Source of the DNA: Combretum micranthum
Taxonomy: Eukaryota; Streptophyta; Magnoliopsida; Myrtales; Combretaceae
Direction of reading: 5' to 3'
NCBI GenBank assembly: GCA_024138025.1
Contig: JAMXBD010000023.1
Location: forward strand, 682,001 to 746,000
DNA length: 64,000 nucleotides
The notes beneath the pieces are model-generated. The model saw nothing but the letters and a program-made list of their open reading frames with translations. It ran no database searches and was not told where the DNA came from. Made by a program: the position numbers and the translations under genes. Positions 22,605 through 34,953 of this stretch are shown here, in pieces; the first letter of the stretch is position 1, and every line of letters starts with the position of its first letter.

Positions 22605-25600
22605 TGTAATGCCCTAAATTGAATAAACGTGTCAACGATCGTGCGTCTTACATGCATAGGCTTTCCTAAAAGAACATGTTTATGTCGAACATTTGCTATC
22701 CACTTTTAATTAATGAAATCATTCAACTAGATTTTGGAGATAATCGTATGTGTAATGGTAAAACAGTTTTATAAAAACATTTCTAGCTTCCACTCATACA
22801 AGAATGGATAAACCTTTTAGATAAAACAAAGACATACCATCATGTATCTCATATACCTTCCTTGATGGTACAACAAAGTTTAAAGAACTTAATTACAAAA
22901 TATATGAGCTTCTCAACTAAGCCCTTTATAGAAAATATAGATTTCAAAAGGTAAATCCAGCTCTTCATCTTAACAAAACAAAATAAAATAAAAGGCAGCA
23001 GTCTTAACTCACTTCACCCTTCAACAAAGTCTCCTTAAGTCATCCCATATTCCCGAGTCAATCATCATCATCAACATCACCATCATCATTCAATCGTTGT
23101 CATCATCATCAAATCAACAACTGGAAAGAGAAAATAATGAGTCGAAGCCCAGTACAATAGTAACCCAAGTACACATAAGATGATGCACAAGCTTAAACTA
23201 AGTGCAATACAACAACAATATGTTATTATCTTTAAATTAAAGCAAACAAATCAACATCAGAGTACTTACACTCTAGAACAATCTTTAGGACCCTGGGAGT
23301 CCTGAGTAACAGCAACTGCTTATGGGGTTAATATAAGTAGCCTAAATACCTATTTCTCCTATCTCTAGCTGAGAACGAGAAAATAGCCTCATCTAGTGTT
23401 CACAACCATCACGCATCTCTACTCATCTCAGTCCATAACATCATTTAGATCAACTGTGTCCATAAACATGAACTAAATCATGTTACTTCATCCCAAGCCT
23501 AAGTAGATGTTATTTCGATATCCTTTGCCCCATCAGCTACTTGTGAAGCCACTTATAAATGTTATGACATCATGACGGGGGTGGCTTAAGTGCCTAACTA
23601 TCATGTTTAGCTCTGAAAAAGGTTGTCACTTCTAAGATCGGATTGAATGACATATGCACAAGCAATACTCGTTAATTAGGTCGTCTTTAAATATTAGTTC
23701 ATTTAGGATGCCTATCCTAACAAACAATAAGCATGCCATTACATACTTTTCATAGTGTCTGGAATCCAACAAAGGTCAGGAGATAGCCAAGAGGTCAACA
23801 AGTATCTGCATCATGAAATTAACTAATATAAGTATTTAAATTAGTCATCAATTTACATCAAACTCATTTTTAAAAATCTATTTTATTAGACACTAAGTGA
23901 GAACCCCACCATGGCTGCAAAAATCGCCTTACTAAGGAACAGATAGTTCTCCATTGTTTGTTAAATTATGTCTTTTCTCTTTGTTTAAAACCATTTATTA
24001 TAAAAGTATCATCACAACATTCATTTTCAAAATACTCTTTTTTCTTCATAAATAAATATTTGAAACAACATAATCCCCTTATTATCCATGGTTTATCCTA
24101 ACATTTTAGTCTAAGTCAATTATTAGTTATTAAGTCAATTATAACTTAATCCTAGCCAAATTGATTAGAATTAATGATTTGATTTAATTACCAAGTCAAG
24201 ATGATTAAACTTAATCAATCTAATTCATTTTAATTCATTAAAATCTATTTAGTCAAGTTAAACCTAGATTTTATTAACTAAGGTCATCTTATACTCAAAA
24301 ACTGTGTTTAATCTAATTAGTTGTTAAGTCTATCATAATTCAAGTTATGTTTAATATAAACATAACTTAATCTTAGTTAAGTTTTATTTAATTAATCATT
24401 TAATCTAGTTACCAAGTCATATTCAATTATCTCTAAACTAGAATAATATGTCTATTAGGATCTTAATTAGTCTATTTCATTTTAGTTCATTAGTTTCATT
24501 AAGATAAGTTAAACCTAGATTAATTAATTAAGTTCATTTTGTACTTAGAAACTATGTTTACTCAAACTGATTATTAAATCTATTAATTCACTTAATTCAT
24601 TCTTAATTATATAAATTAACTAACGTATTATATTAAATATTATTTATTCTTTTTATTTTTTTTTAACCAAAGACCATCACCCCCTCCATAACCCCCGTTA
24701 GGGAGGGTGTTATGGGTGTCAGAAGGCGATCACTCCCTTCATCACATGATGAAGGATGTAATAAGAGGGCATAGCGCCCTTAATCACGACTATTATCACA
24801 TTTTTGATGAATTTTTCAAGAAATAGAGACCATTATAGATACCATCACATTAGTGATGAGTGCCCTATGTTTGATTTTTTCGTTCTTTCCTTGTTTGCTC
24901 TTCAAAAATTAACCTATTTAACTACTTGCTTTGTGTCATAAACTCAACATACAAGTTATATCTATAATTTTTAATACTTCTAAATATATTCCTACTTCAT
25001 AACACTTTAAATCATTTCATCAAACACTTAATCTACATATACATATACATATCCAAGCTTTAACATATATGTTTTCATATCTTTAATTTATCAATTTTAT
25101 CATAAATTCTACATATAGCTAGCATCTATTTATCAATTTCATGTAATGACAACAATCAAAACAAGAAAATAGCTTATCCTTTTTGAAAACACACGGATAT
25201 TGATGTTCTCTACTACTCCTCTTTAGCAAACCCTATCTTCTATTTTGTTTTCCTAACTTTGATTTCTTCCTTAATCTTGTTGGAATTAAGATCTAGAGTC
25301 GAAACTTGAGAAAGGAAAGAAGAAGAAAAAGAAGAGAAGGAAGAAGAAGAAGAAGAATACGTAGAAAGAAAAGGAAGACAGAAGAAAGAAAAAGAAGAAG
25401 AAAAGGAGGTGGGTGGCAACAAAATGAAAAGCGAAAAGGAAAAGGTAAAGTAATTTAAAGATATTTGGGGATATTTATAGGTAAGAAATATGAGATTTAA
25501 CTTTTCAGATGATTATCTTACGTATTGAAAATAATTAGAAAGTAATTTGAGAAGCTATATAATAGAAATTAATATCTTGAATCACAAATCTAGTTTAGGA

Positions 25601-26069
25601 ATTCATTTGTAAGGTATTGATATTAAGTTTGAGTTTGGCTTAAAAACTGATAATATTAAATAAGTAATTGATTTCAAGAATTATAGAGATTTTGAAAAAT
25701 AAAAAGTTAACTAAAGTTCAAGAGTTTAAGAGTTTACTAAACATTTAAATTTCGTATTTGAGGGTTTAGGAGACTGTGAAAAGAAAGAAAATGAGTCCAG
25801 ATTGAAAAATTGGAAGAGATTATAAATTTCAATTTGTAGAAATAGATAGACACAACAATTAGGCAATTTAAAACGAATAATTTGAAATCTCAATTTCAAC
25901 TTAATCTATTTACTAATTTAAGTGTATTAGGTTGTCAAATCATATCCTATTATTTACTTCTATTATTCATTTGAACTATCTAATCTAAGATCAAAATTAA
26001 TTATCTATTATATTCAATTAAGTCATTTTTAAATTAACTAGATGAGGATTTTAGGTGTTTTCAATAGCA
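22605..26069 (-). mobile_element. Long LTR (probably solo) of a Ty3/gypsy-like family
   Basis: On the minus strand it runs from TGCTATTGAAAACACC to GGGCATTACA, with canonical TG/CA ends. Its half at 24850-26069 is homologous to 1-1280. No PBS, PPT or coding sequence lies directly next to either end, so it is most simply a solo LTR of about 3.46 kb. The flanking pentamers (acaat, cttag) do not match, so one end may be displaced or mutated. A purine-rich tract (25310-25410, GAAGAAGAAG-type) gives a Ser/Phe-rich open frame on the other strand that is not a gene. Confidence 0.6.
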
Positions 26070-26387
26070 CTTAGGTAATAGTAGTGTATTATAGGTTTTC
26101 AATAAAGGGGCAAAGCTGTTTTTTTTTTTTTTTTTTAACTATTTATAATTCTATTATTATTTTTATATTTATTAATAATGCTATGTTAAAAATAAAAATA
26201 GAACTTAACTGACATATGAAAGATCAATCAATATGAAGACACTTTATTTCTTCAATATTGTTAAAGCGTAGAAAAACATAACATTTACATCTTTGATGTA
26301 AAATGACTTCTATCAATGATACTATGTCAACTCGAAAATATTAAAAATAAAAAAATACTATTATTAATATTATTCTCATAACATAGG
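26070..26387. other. No gene seen; short spacer between two LTR elements
   Basis: AT-rich, with a T run at 26118-26136. The last five bases, ATAGG, are the left target duplication of the Tat-like element. Confidence 0.5.
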
Positions 26388-26992
26388 TGTAGAGGGATAA
26401 ATTTGGATTTTGACTCTTTGAATTAAGTGATAGGGCCCAGAGATTTAAGTCCACAAAATGGGATGACTAAAGGAGATTTGACATGATGGGTTTAGAGTAG
26501 AGATTGTTGGACCAGATTGATCCATCCGTTCTCAACTTTCTCAAGGAGCTTATGCACTTAAAGAGGTCTTTCACGAGACAGAGAGCCCATGGACAAATTC
26601 ATCATTAGGAGGACTCATATCACCCGTTGATGGTCAATACAATCCAAGACATTGTTAAGAGCCAAACTCTATAAATATCCAGAGCTCCTCTTCATTTGAG
26701 AGATCCAAAATTTGAAAGAAACACCATCGTGTTGCCATAATACTTTCATAAGAGATCAAATAGAGCTTAGAGCAAAGAACATTAGTGTTTCCTCTAGAAC
26801 AGTGGGATTGATGTTAGATAGTTCCTTCATCTGTAACTAGTGTGTTCGAGCTTTCTAAGATTGCTTGCTCCTCCTCCCTCTTATCTCACTCTCAATTATT
26901 CTTTACGTGTGCTTCCACGTCACTTCTCTGAGGCCAAGTATAGCATGAGATATATGCTACGCATGACCACTGCCATTAGATCTACTTACAGT
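26388..26992 (+). repeat. 5' LTR of the Tat-like element
   Basis: Starts TGTAGAGGG. It aligns throughout with 49660-50270 (shared GATTGATCC, CCCATGGA, AATACAATCCAA and ATCTAC blocks). TATAAATA at 26670-26677 is the likely promoter. Many substitutions separate the two LTRs, which indicates an old insertion. Confidence 0.8.
26670..26677 (+). promoter_or_regulatory. TATA box in the 5' LTR
   Basis: TATAAATA, followed by CCAGAGCTCCT. The same box with similar flanks is at 49944-49951 in the partner LTR. It would drive the genomic RNA. Confidence 0.6.
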
Positions 26993-27010
26993 ATTTTGGT
27001 GACTCCACTT
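26993..27010 (+). other. Primer binding site region of the Tat-like element
   Basis: TTTTGGTGACTCCACTTGGG directly after the LTR resembles the TTTGGCGACTCCGCTGGGG leader found after 5' LTRs of many plant Tat-type gypsy elements. Confidence 0.6.
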
Positions 27011-27150
27011 GGGAGCAGAGGAATAGGATAGCTAGCTATTGTGGCGAAACAACCAATAGAATGAGGTCAATATAGTGAATGTTGATCAAAACATGCAAGC
27101 GCTTGAAGCTACCAATCCTTCAAGATAATGCCCCTAACAACCTATAGATG

Positions 27151-28634
27151 ATGCGTACTATGCAAGAAATTATAAGAGCTTTGAACCAATTCATGGAAAT
27201 GATGAATCGATTCATGCCCTTTATGGGTACCTTTACCGTAGCACAATAAGGTATGATTTTCCTGAATCTTGCTATTGTTAAGCCATAATAGGCCACCCGA
27301 TTACTTTAATCATTTAATCCTCCTATAGTAAATGAAGGAATTGCTTCTAAGGTTAATGAGTGAATCCCTGTTGTAGAACTGACAGCCGTTTCTACAATCT
27401 GCTCTTGAGGTAAGAGATACTAGAGTTCACGTTAGAGGTTCTTCATCATCACGTGCTACACCACAAGTCATAATTGGAGGACCTGTAGTTCATACTACAC
27501 CCCCTATTGCTACACTAGTTAAAGCTGCAACGTTTACTTCAAGAGGTTCTCTTGTTACCAAAGAAGATATGGACATGTACTTAAAAAGATACAAAACAAG
27601 TCTTCGGTAGGAGTATTAGATCTTAACCTCCCTCACCATCAGTGCAGTGCCATTAAACCTTATTATAAGGACTATGTTAATCTTAAGTTCATTTTATTCA
27701 ATGGTAAAAGGGAAGTGCCAAAGCACTTATTAAAATTTATTGAAACATTGGAAGTCTATGGATTGGATGATGATCTAAAGTTGAAAGAATTCTTCAAATC
27801 TCTTATAGACCATGCATATACATTATTTTTCAATCTTTCCCCTGAATTAGTGGATTCATGGGAAAGCATGTGTAAAATGTTTTTAGAGAAATTTTTCTTT
27901 ACTAAAGAACAAGTCACTCTTATTGACATGGTGCACATTTGACAGAATGCTCGCAAAGACTGATGAAATACACTGAGCTTTTTAGAGAATTCTCACTAGA
28001 CATCTGGGACATGTGCGATGAGAAGGAATTACCAAAGATTTTCATCAAAGAGAAGTTCACTGAATATGCAGTTCATCTAAGAACTTGTCATTGATCTCGT
28101 TTGCTGCATTAGTCGAAATGCATGAAGGACCAATAACTCTGCCACACTACAAAAGAAGATAATGGGAAGTTTAATAAGTGAACATCATCTATAAACGTGG
28201 TCAAAATGAGAACTCTAGAGGAGGAAAGAAACTAAGGAATGAGAAGCATAGAGACTTCACATCATCATTATCTTTCCCTTGCCTAATGGGAAAGGTCCAT
28301 GCTATGTTAGACATATGGTTACAAGACGGCAATATCAAACTCTCGACAGTTAAGTGTCAACTACTATAGATGAGAAGAATGATTCCAAATTCTATAGATT
28401 CCATAGAACCATGGGTCATCTTACCAAGGATTGCTGGACTTTGAAGAAATATTCAATGAAAGAATACAAAATGGGGAAGTCATCGTTGAAGCCAACGAGA
28501 TCCAAAATAATCCATTGCTTACACACAATAACCAATGTGATTCTACAAATGCTATAACTCATGATCCTATAACAGTGGAAAGCATTGAGGCATCACCTTT
28601 TGAGGCACAAGGAGATAAAGGAAAGTTAACCTAA
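27151..28634 (+). pseudogene. Gag of the Tat-like Ty3/gypsy element
   Basis: The proposed start is the ATG of MRTMQEIIRALNQFMEMMNR, about 160 bp after the PBS. Next comes a Ser/Pro-rich linker (SSSSRATPQVIIGGP). The capsid (retrotrans_gag) domain is near 27640-28100, with FNGKREVPKHLLKFIETL and LVDSWESMCKMFLEKFF. A zinc-knuckle-type motif is at 28395-28450 (FHRTMGHLTKDCWTLKK), with the first Cys replaced. An acidic tail ends at 28634. Frame changes and stops occur near 27240, 27610, 27942 and 28080, so no intact protein is made. Family assignment rests on the capsid and zinc-knuckle motifs. Confidence 0.75.
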
Positions 28635-28739
28635 GTTGGAGGTCCTGAATGTTCACCCATTGTGATAAGAGCTGCACTCATGCAGATATCTAAATGTCAG
28701 TATGCAGAGTATAATGCAACGTAACATGTGAAGAGAACG

Positions 28740-29300
28740 ACTCATGCCCATGAAATGTCATCCTATTCATTGACAATGACATATGTTCGAAGAACCCACA
28801 TCACAATCGTCCCTTGTATGTGGAAGACGTGCTCAATGGATATCTTAAAGAGGACGTTCATAAAGAATGGTCCTCCATAAATATCATGACAATGGGTTAT
28901 ATTAATGTGGATCATATGATTAGACCTATCTAAGGTTTTGTTACTTTTCATGTGATCAACGTCGATGTCATACCATTTACTATTGATCAAAATGGCTACA
29001 CAATCACCATTTAGTACCTTCCACATAGCACCAATCCATTAAGGGTCATTGGAAGGGTAAAGTTGTTTTCATCTCAACCACAAAAAACCCTTTTGAGCAT
29101 AATGAGGTATATTTCATAGAATCGGCTTTCTTCACAAATTTGTGGAAGAAGGGGAAACGACAATTGTAAGGCCCTATAGCACTCCATTATCTATAAGAGA
29201 GGAGTTTGAAGAGGGTTAATAAAAGAAAAGAAGAGCACATGGCTCATGTAAGGGAAGATAAGAATAAAGGAATCTAACATGATCGAAATCTTCATTAGTG
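28740..29300 (+). pseudogene. Retropepsin-region remnant of the Tat-like element
   Basis: Reading with one stop and small frame changes, the segment gives SSINIMTMGYINVDHMIRPI, then a FVTFHVINVDVIPF block, then LPHSTNPLRVIGR and PFEHNEVYFIESAFF. This order matches the aspartic-protease region of plant Tat/Retand-type polyproteins, where the catalytic D-S/T-G lies just before SLNIM. Here the preceding residues read KEW, so the catalytic triad is gone. The sequence then stops matching and the Tekay-type LTR begins at 29404. Confidence 0.5.
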
Positions 29301-29403
29301 AGGATGGACGGAGAATATATAGCTTATGATGATACAAAGTTTCTATGGAAGCTTATATGCCTTTCTTAGATCTAGTACTAGTTTAAGAGCACCCAACCTT
29401 CCC

Positions 29404-32006
29404 TGTCACACCCACAGGGCACCCTAGTTGTAACTATACACCATGTAACCATTGAGGCCTGCAAAAAGTTACATGAACATTATACAGCTAACATGCCCCG
29501 TGGCATGGACAAAAATACAAGATCAAAGATTGTTTAGAAAAAGAGAGATATTGATACATATAAGACTTGTATAAGAATAATTACATATGAATTCTAAGCC
29601 ATCACACAAAAGTTACAAAAATCTTGTCTCCAAGACATCTATAGAACTTTGATAACAAAAGAACTTAAAAGAAATTCAAAATATTAACTTATACTATTAC
29701 AAACATTTTCCTCCAAGCTCCAATACAAAAACAAAGTCTTCTTTCTCAAAACCATCATCACCTATTTCTAGATCCTATACTAACTCTAAGCTTGATCTTG
29801 GTCTTGACTATCTTCTTAGTCCTATAAACATCAGTTTAAGGAGTGTAAGCATAAAAAAGCTCGGTGAATAACTCAAGCTTAACACAATTTCAAGGATATC
29901 AAGCAATGTTTAATTATCAACTATATGCAAGGCAATAATCAATCAAATGCAACAACCAAGCTCGGATAACCAGAATCCAGACGATGGAGATTTATGCCCT
30001 CTTTTAGGGGTTGAAGGAACCAACTTAAGTAAATCACACCTAGAGAGATTGAGAACTAAGGTATGATATATTTCATTGAAATATAACAACTCAAATTAAC
30101 TTAGAACTTAGAAACTCCACTAAGTATTAATATTTCATTTCAACACCATAGGCGATGTCCTTCATTGCCTATTTAGTTCCAATGAAATTGAAAGAACAGT
30201 GATAACCTTTCTTGTAGAACTAGACATCATTTTCTATTTATTAGAAAAACTCGAAGTTATCATAGAATCGAAATACTAATACGTAGTGTGTTCACCATGC
30301 ACATGCAAATTACGCATGTTCGTTACATATTACTTTATGACCACGTCAATTTCAAACAATTCTTAGTACACATTATTCACTCAATAATAAGATAATGGTT
30401 ATCACTTTATTATTAGAGTATAACATTCATCAAAGCATCACAAACATACATTATTCCCAATCCCATACACATAGCCGGTTCTATTTATATGTTAGACTAA
30501 TGACGCTATTTTACAATCATAAGCAATGTGAAAAGATTTAAATTACTCACCGGTACATAATGACTAACCGTTGTAGTAATTAATTGGAAAGTCGAAAACT
30601 TGAATAGTAGATCCTATAAAAAGCAAACAAAAATTATTAAGCATGTGACTATTTATGACCTGTTTTAACACTTAAGTATTCCAAAATTAAGTTATTGTAA
30701 TCCTAGTTCATTAATCTTTAAGAAATTATAAAATACTAAGCTCAATTATCTTCACTTAGCTAGAAAAATGGGTATTTAACTTGAGTTGGATATGGTATAG
30801 TTTGAAACAATTAAATTTTAAGTCTTGATACTTTTATAATCTCTTAAAACTTGAAACATATAATTGTAGAGCTCTCTCTAAGCTTTCTGTAGTCTCTTGA
30901 ATCACCTAAATCCGAGTTCAAATGTAAAAGTTATGATCAAATTACGAAAGGTTACACAACCTATTAGCATGGCCGTGCTGAAGGCCATGTTGACCGCAAA
31001 AAAAGGTCCATGTTCAAGTTTTTCACCCTCCATGCTCATCACGGGCTCCTGCATGCCCATGCACACAACATTAACCCATTCAATCAGCAAAAGACTAATG
31101 AATCCTTGATTTTAGACTTAACTACCAAATTCAACAATTCACTTCACCTATCTAACTTCAACATCATCAACAACAACAAACCTAACATTTATTTAGATGA
31201 ATTCTATATTACACTACTTAATTTACAAAATAACAAGGTAAAAGTATATAATACTTACATATATGAGTCTTTACTTGTTGGTTTGTACTTGAAATGAATT
31301 TTAGAGGTATTTAAGGAGAGAAAATGATGAAGCAAAATGTGAGAAGGGGAAAGGGAAAATGGCATCTGCTTCGAGGGAAGAAGAGGGAGACATTTTTGTG
31401 AAATTTTGTGTGATATTTATCTTATATAATTAGATAAATCTTTTTTTACTTTTGAGGCATTAATAAGAGGGATTGTGTATGTGCATGTGCATGATATTAA
31501 GGTGGGTGTATGGGCTTTGGGCTTGGGTTTTTTATGCATGAATTGGGTTTGTTTGTAATACACAAATTGGCTTCTACAATTGTCGTGCATCAAGATTCAA
31601 TCACTTGAAATCATTGCAAAGTTTAATTAAATTAGTTTGTAATTTTCTATTTAAATAAGATTTCGTCATGAAATCTATAATAATATTCCTTATAATTTAA
31701 ATGTTAATTTTTTTGAAATATAAGTTTTTAAAGGAATTTGAAAGTAAAATAATTGACAGGCAACTTAAAATAAGTTACTTGAAATTTTAACCCTTTAATA
31801 ACTTAATTAATGAAAAAATTGAAAACAATTAAATTAATATGCAACTTTGAAAAGAATTTAATGTTATTTTGAATTTCTATTCTTACTTATCTTATTTTAT
31901 ACATGTTGTTATACTTAAATCCAATAATCATAACATTCATTCCAATTTATATGCTAAAACTTCATTGATTTTAAATCTATTCCCTAAACTTACTTACGAT
32001 AAAACT
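29404..32006 (-). repeat. 3' LTR of the Tekay-type element
   Basis: On the minus strand it ends GGTGTGACA at 29404. The other end, AGTTTTATCG at 32006, matches TGTTTTAATG of the 5' LTR with the first base changed. It contains about 530 bp (roughly 30160-30680) lacking in the 5' LTR and lacks about 230 bp present there. An ATTATATAAG motif (31421-31430, minus) conserved in both LTRs may be the promoter TATA. Confidence 0.8.
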
Positions 32007-32046
32007 TGGAGATTATATTCTTCCCCCCATAAAAGAAGCTTTGTCC

Positions 32047-32394
32047 TCAAAGATTGAAATTTACTCGAATCTTTAAGCAACTAAGGATAATTCTTTCTAA
32101 TTTCTTCTTCCAGTTCCCATGGGGCTTCTTCAGTTTGAGGATCCTATAAGACCTTGACATATTTGATTTCCTTGTTCCTAAGATTCTCTTTGGTTGCTTT
32201 TTATATGTCAAATTCTCCTCAAGGGATACAGGTTTCAATTCGACCACTTTATCTGGATTTGGAACATACTTCCTTAAAACTGATACATGAAAAACATTGT
32301 GTATATTAGCAAGATTTGGAGGAAGTGCCAACCTATATGCTAGATTCCCAATTTTCTCCAAAATTTCAAATGGTCCAACATATCTTGGACTCAA
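32047..32394 (-). pseudogene. Tekay integrase C terminus (GPF/Y module and chromodomain)
   Basis: Reads SPRYVGPFEILEKIGNLAYR, then PPNLANIHNVFHVSVLRKYV, the GPF/Y-type module of chromoviral integrases. LEENLTYKKQPKRIL and then, after a frame change, EEAPWELEEEIRKNYP form the chromodomain. This domain would guide insertion to particular chromatin. Frameshifts near 32210-32140 break it. Confidence 0.8.
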
Positions 32395-32399
32395 CTTTC

Positions 32400-33330
32400 C
32401 TTGAAATTTTCCCTTATTCTGATATACACATGATCTCCCACTTCAAACTTAAGCTCTGTTCTTTTCAAATCCACCCAGCTTTTCTATCTAACTTGAGCTT
32501 CCTTCATCTTTTGTTTACTGATTTCCACTTTGTCAATTATCTCTTGTACTAATTCAAGGCCAATAGTAACTCTTTCCAAATTATCCTAAAATAGAGGTGA
32601 TCTACATTTGCATCCATATAAAGTTTCATATGGTGGCATATCAAAACTTGAATGGTAGCTATTATTGTATGTAAACTCCACAAGAGGCAAATGTTGATCC
32701 CAACTTCCCTTGAATTCTAGTACACATGATCTTAGCATATCCTCTAAAGTTTGGATTATTCTCTCTGTTTGTCCATCTATCTACAATGTTATGCTGAATT
32801 TTAACTGAGTTCCCAAGGCTTTTTGTAAACTGACCTAAAATCTTGAAACAAATCTTGGATCTCTATTAGATACAATCCTTGCTAGCACTCCATGTAATTT
32901 GATTATCTCTTTAACATATGACCGTTCTAGGTTCTCCAAGGAATACGTCATTCCAATGGGTAGAAAATGAGTTAATTTGGTACGTCGGTCCACAATTACC
33001 CATATACCATCATAGCCCGCATTAGTTCTTGGTAGAGAGCTCATAAAATCCATCGAAATCTGATCCCATTTCCACTCAAGGATAGGCAAATGTTACAGCA
33101 ATCTACCTATCTTTTGATGTTCCATTTTCATTCTTTGGCAAGTTTCACATTGGGCAACAAAATTGGCTATATCTCTTTTTATCCCTTTCCCCCAATATGC
33201 ATTTTTAAGTTCTTGATATGTCTTAATTTCCACAAGATGAATCGAATATTCAGAATAGTGAGCTTCATACATCAACTCTTTCTTCAAAGCTGAATCATTT
33301 GGAACACATAATCTATAACTCAATCGAAGA
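32400..33330 (-). pseudogene. Tekay integrase (zinc-binding and catalytic core)
   Basis: The HHCC zinc-binding motif is visible in 33323-33093 (the second His and CETC are clear), followed by the core in 33089-32835: WDQISMDFMSSLPRT with its first catalytic Asp, and SNRDPRF with the second. After a frame break, GQTERIIQTLEDMLRS keeps the glutamate of the DDE triad. Stops occur at the end of the core and near 32600 and 32480. Confidence 0.8.
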
Positions 33331-33399
33331 ACTCCTTCTTTATCTATATGAAATCCTTTATACTTCTCTTATGCAAGTCCTTGAATGATTCTTTGTAAA

Positions 33400-34850
33400 T
33401 CCTCATCTTGCCTTTGTTTGTTTTTAATTCTTTGAAGTAAGGTAGGTTCTATAATCAAGTTTGCAATGGATCTTGCAAAGTGAATTCTAAATTCAATCTT
33501 TCAAAGTCTCTTATGAGTTCTCTTTTCTCAGTAATCATCATAGTAACCTCTCCATATCCCTTATGACTTAGAGCATTAGCAACGGCTTTAATCTTTCATA
33601 GATGATAATTAATCCTCAAGTCATAATCTTTTATCAACTCTAACCATCTTTGTTGTCTCATGTTCAATTCTTTTTTAGTAAACAAATATTTCAAACTTTT
33701 TTTATCTGTATAAATCTCACGTTTTTGCCATATAAATAATGTCTCCGTATTTTTAAAGCAAAGACCACGACAGCTAATTCCAAATCATGTGTTAGATAGT
33801 TTACTTCATGGGGTTTTAATCGTCTAGATGCATAAGCAACAACCTTTCCACCTTGTATCAAGACATAATCCAATCCAGTTTTAGATGTGTTACCATAAAT
33901 GACAAATACATCTTGATCATTAGGGAAAACTAAAATTGGAGCAGATGTCAATCTTCTCTTTAATTCTTGAAAACTTTGCTCCCTCTTCTCATTCCTTTCA
34001 AACCTTTCATTCTTCCTTGTTAATTGAGTCAAAGGCAAAGTTATTTTAGAATAATCTTGAACAAACTTTCTATAGTACCTAGCTAATCCCAAAAAACTTC
34101 TTACTTTAATTATTGTTTTTTGCCTCTTCAATTCAACAATAGCCTGGACATTTCCTAGATCTATTGATATTCCTTCTTTGGATATAACATGTCCAAGAAA
34201 TGATATCTGTCTCAACCAAAATTCATATTTTGACAGCTTAGCATATAGCTTATTTTCTCTCAACACTTGTAACACCATTCTCAAATGTTCCTCATTCTGT
34301 TTTTCAGAATCAGAATAAATCAATATTGTCAATGAAGACCAACACACATACATCTAACAAATGTCAAAAAATTCTATTCATTAAGTCCATGAATATCGTT
34401 GAGCATTGGTTAATCCAAAAGGCATTACCAAAAATTTGTAATGACCATATCGGGTTCGAAATACCGATTTAGATACATCTTTAGCTTTAATCCGAATCTC
34501 ATTGTATCCAGATTTCAAATCAATTCTGGAAAACACTTTTGCTCCCCTTAGTGGATTAAACAAGTCATCTATTCTTGATAGTAACCTTATTCAACTCTCT
34601 ATAATCTATACACAATCTCATTGTTCCATCTTTCTTCTTAGCAAATAACACAGGGGCTCCCCAAGTTCTTGTAGTTAAGTTTTCAATTTTTTTAATTCTA
34701 GCGGTGCCATCCTATATGGAGACTTTGATATCGATTTAGTTATAGGCATCAAATCTACATTGAACTCAACTTCCTGATGAGGTGGCAAACCAGGTAAATC
34801 ATCTAGAAAAACATATGGAAATTCACATACTTATTTAACAAAACAAGCAT
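33400..34850 (-). pseudogene. Tekay reverse transcriptase and RNase H
   Basis: RT begins near 34800 with [16 protein letters not shown], followed by the finger/palm block [17 protein letters not shown] and MPFGLTNA (34563-34381). The catalytic box, usually F-x-D-D, reads FIDN here, and a one-base frame change follows (about 34345-34320). The thumb is in [17 protein letters not shown] and [15 protein letters not shown]. RNase H begins near 33930 ([20 protein letters not shown]) and continues through [20 protein letters not shown] to a frame break near 33690. Inactive. Confidence 0.85.
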
Positions 34851-34953
34851 AACAAAACCTGTAGGTTAAGCTCAGCTACATACTTGCAATGAAACTGAGG
34901 TTCTCCATCTCATCTACGCCATACTCCTTATTAGATTCTTCAATCATGGGAGT

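Noticed and set aside
25240..25422. Ser/Phe-rich minus-strand frame
   Set aside because: Complement of a GAAGAAG-type tract in an LTR; low complexity.
22600..26074. Target-site duplication for the 3.46-kb LTR
   Set aside because: Flanking pentamers acaat and cttag do not match; CAAT occurs near both ends only if the LTR termini are shifted away from TG/CA.
27756..29026. Minus-strand frames opposite the Tat-like gag and protease remnant
   Set aside because: Antisense shadows of recognisable plus-strand gag and protease sequence.
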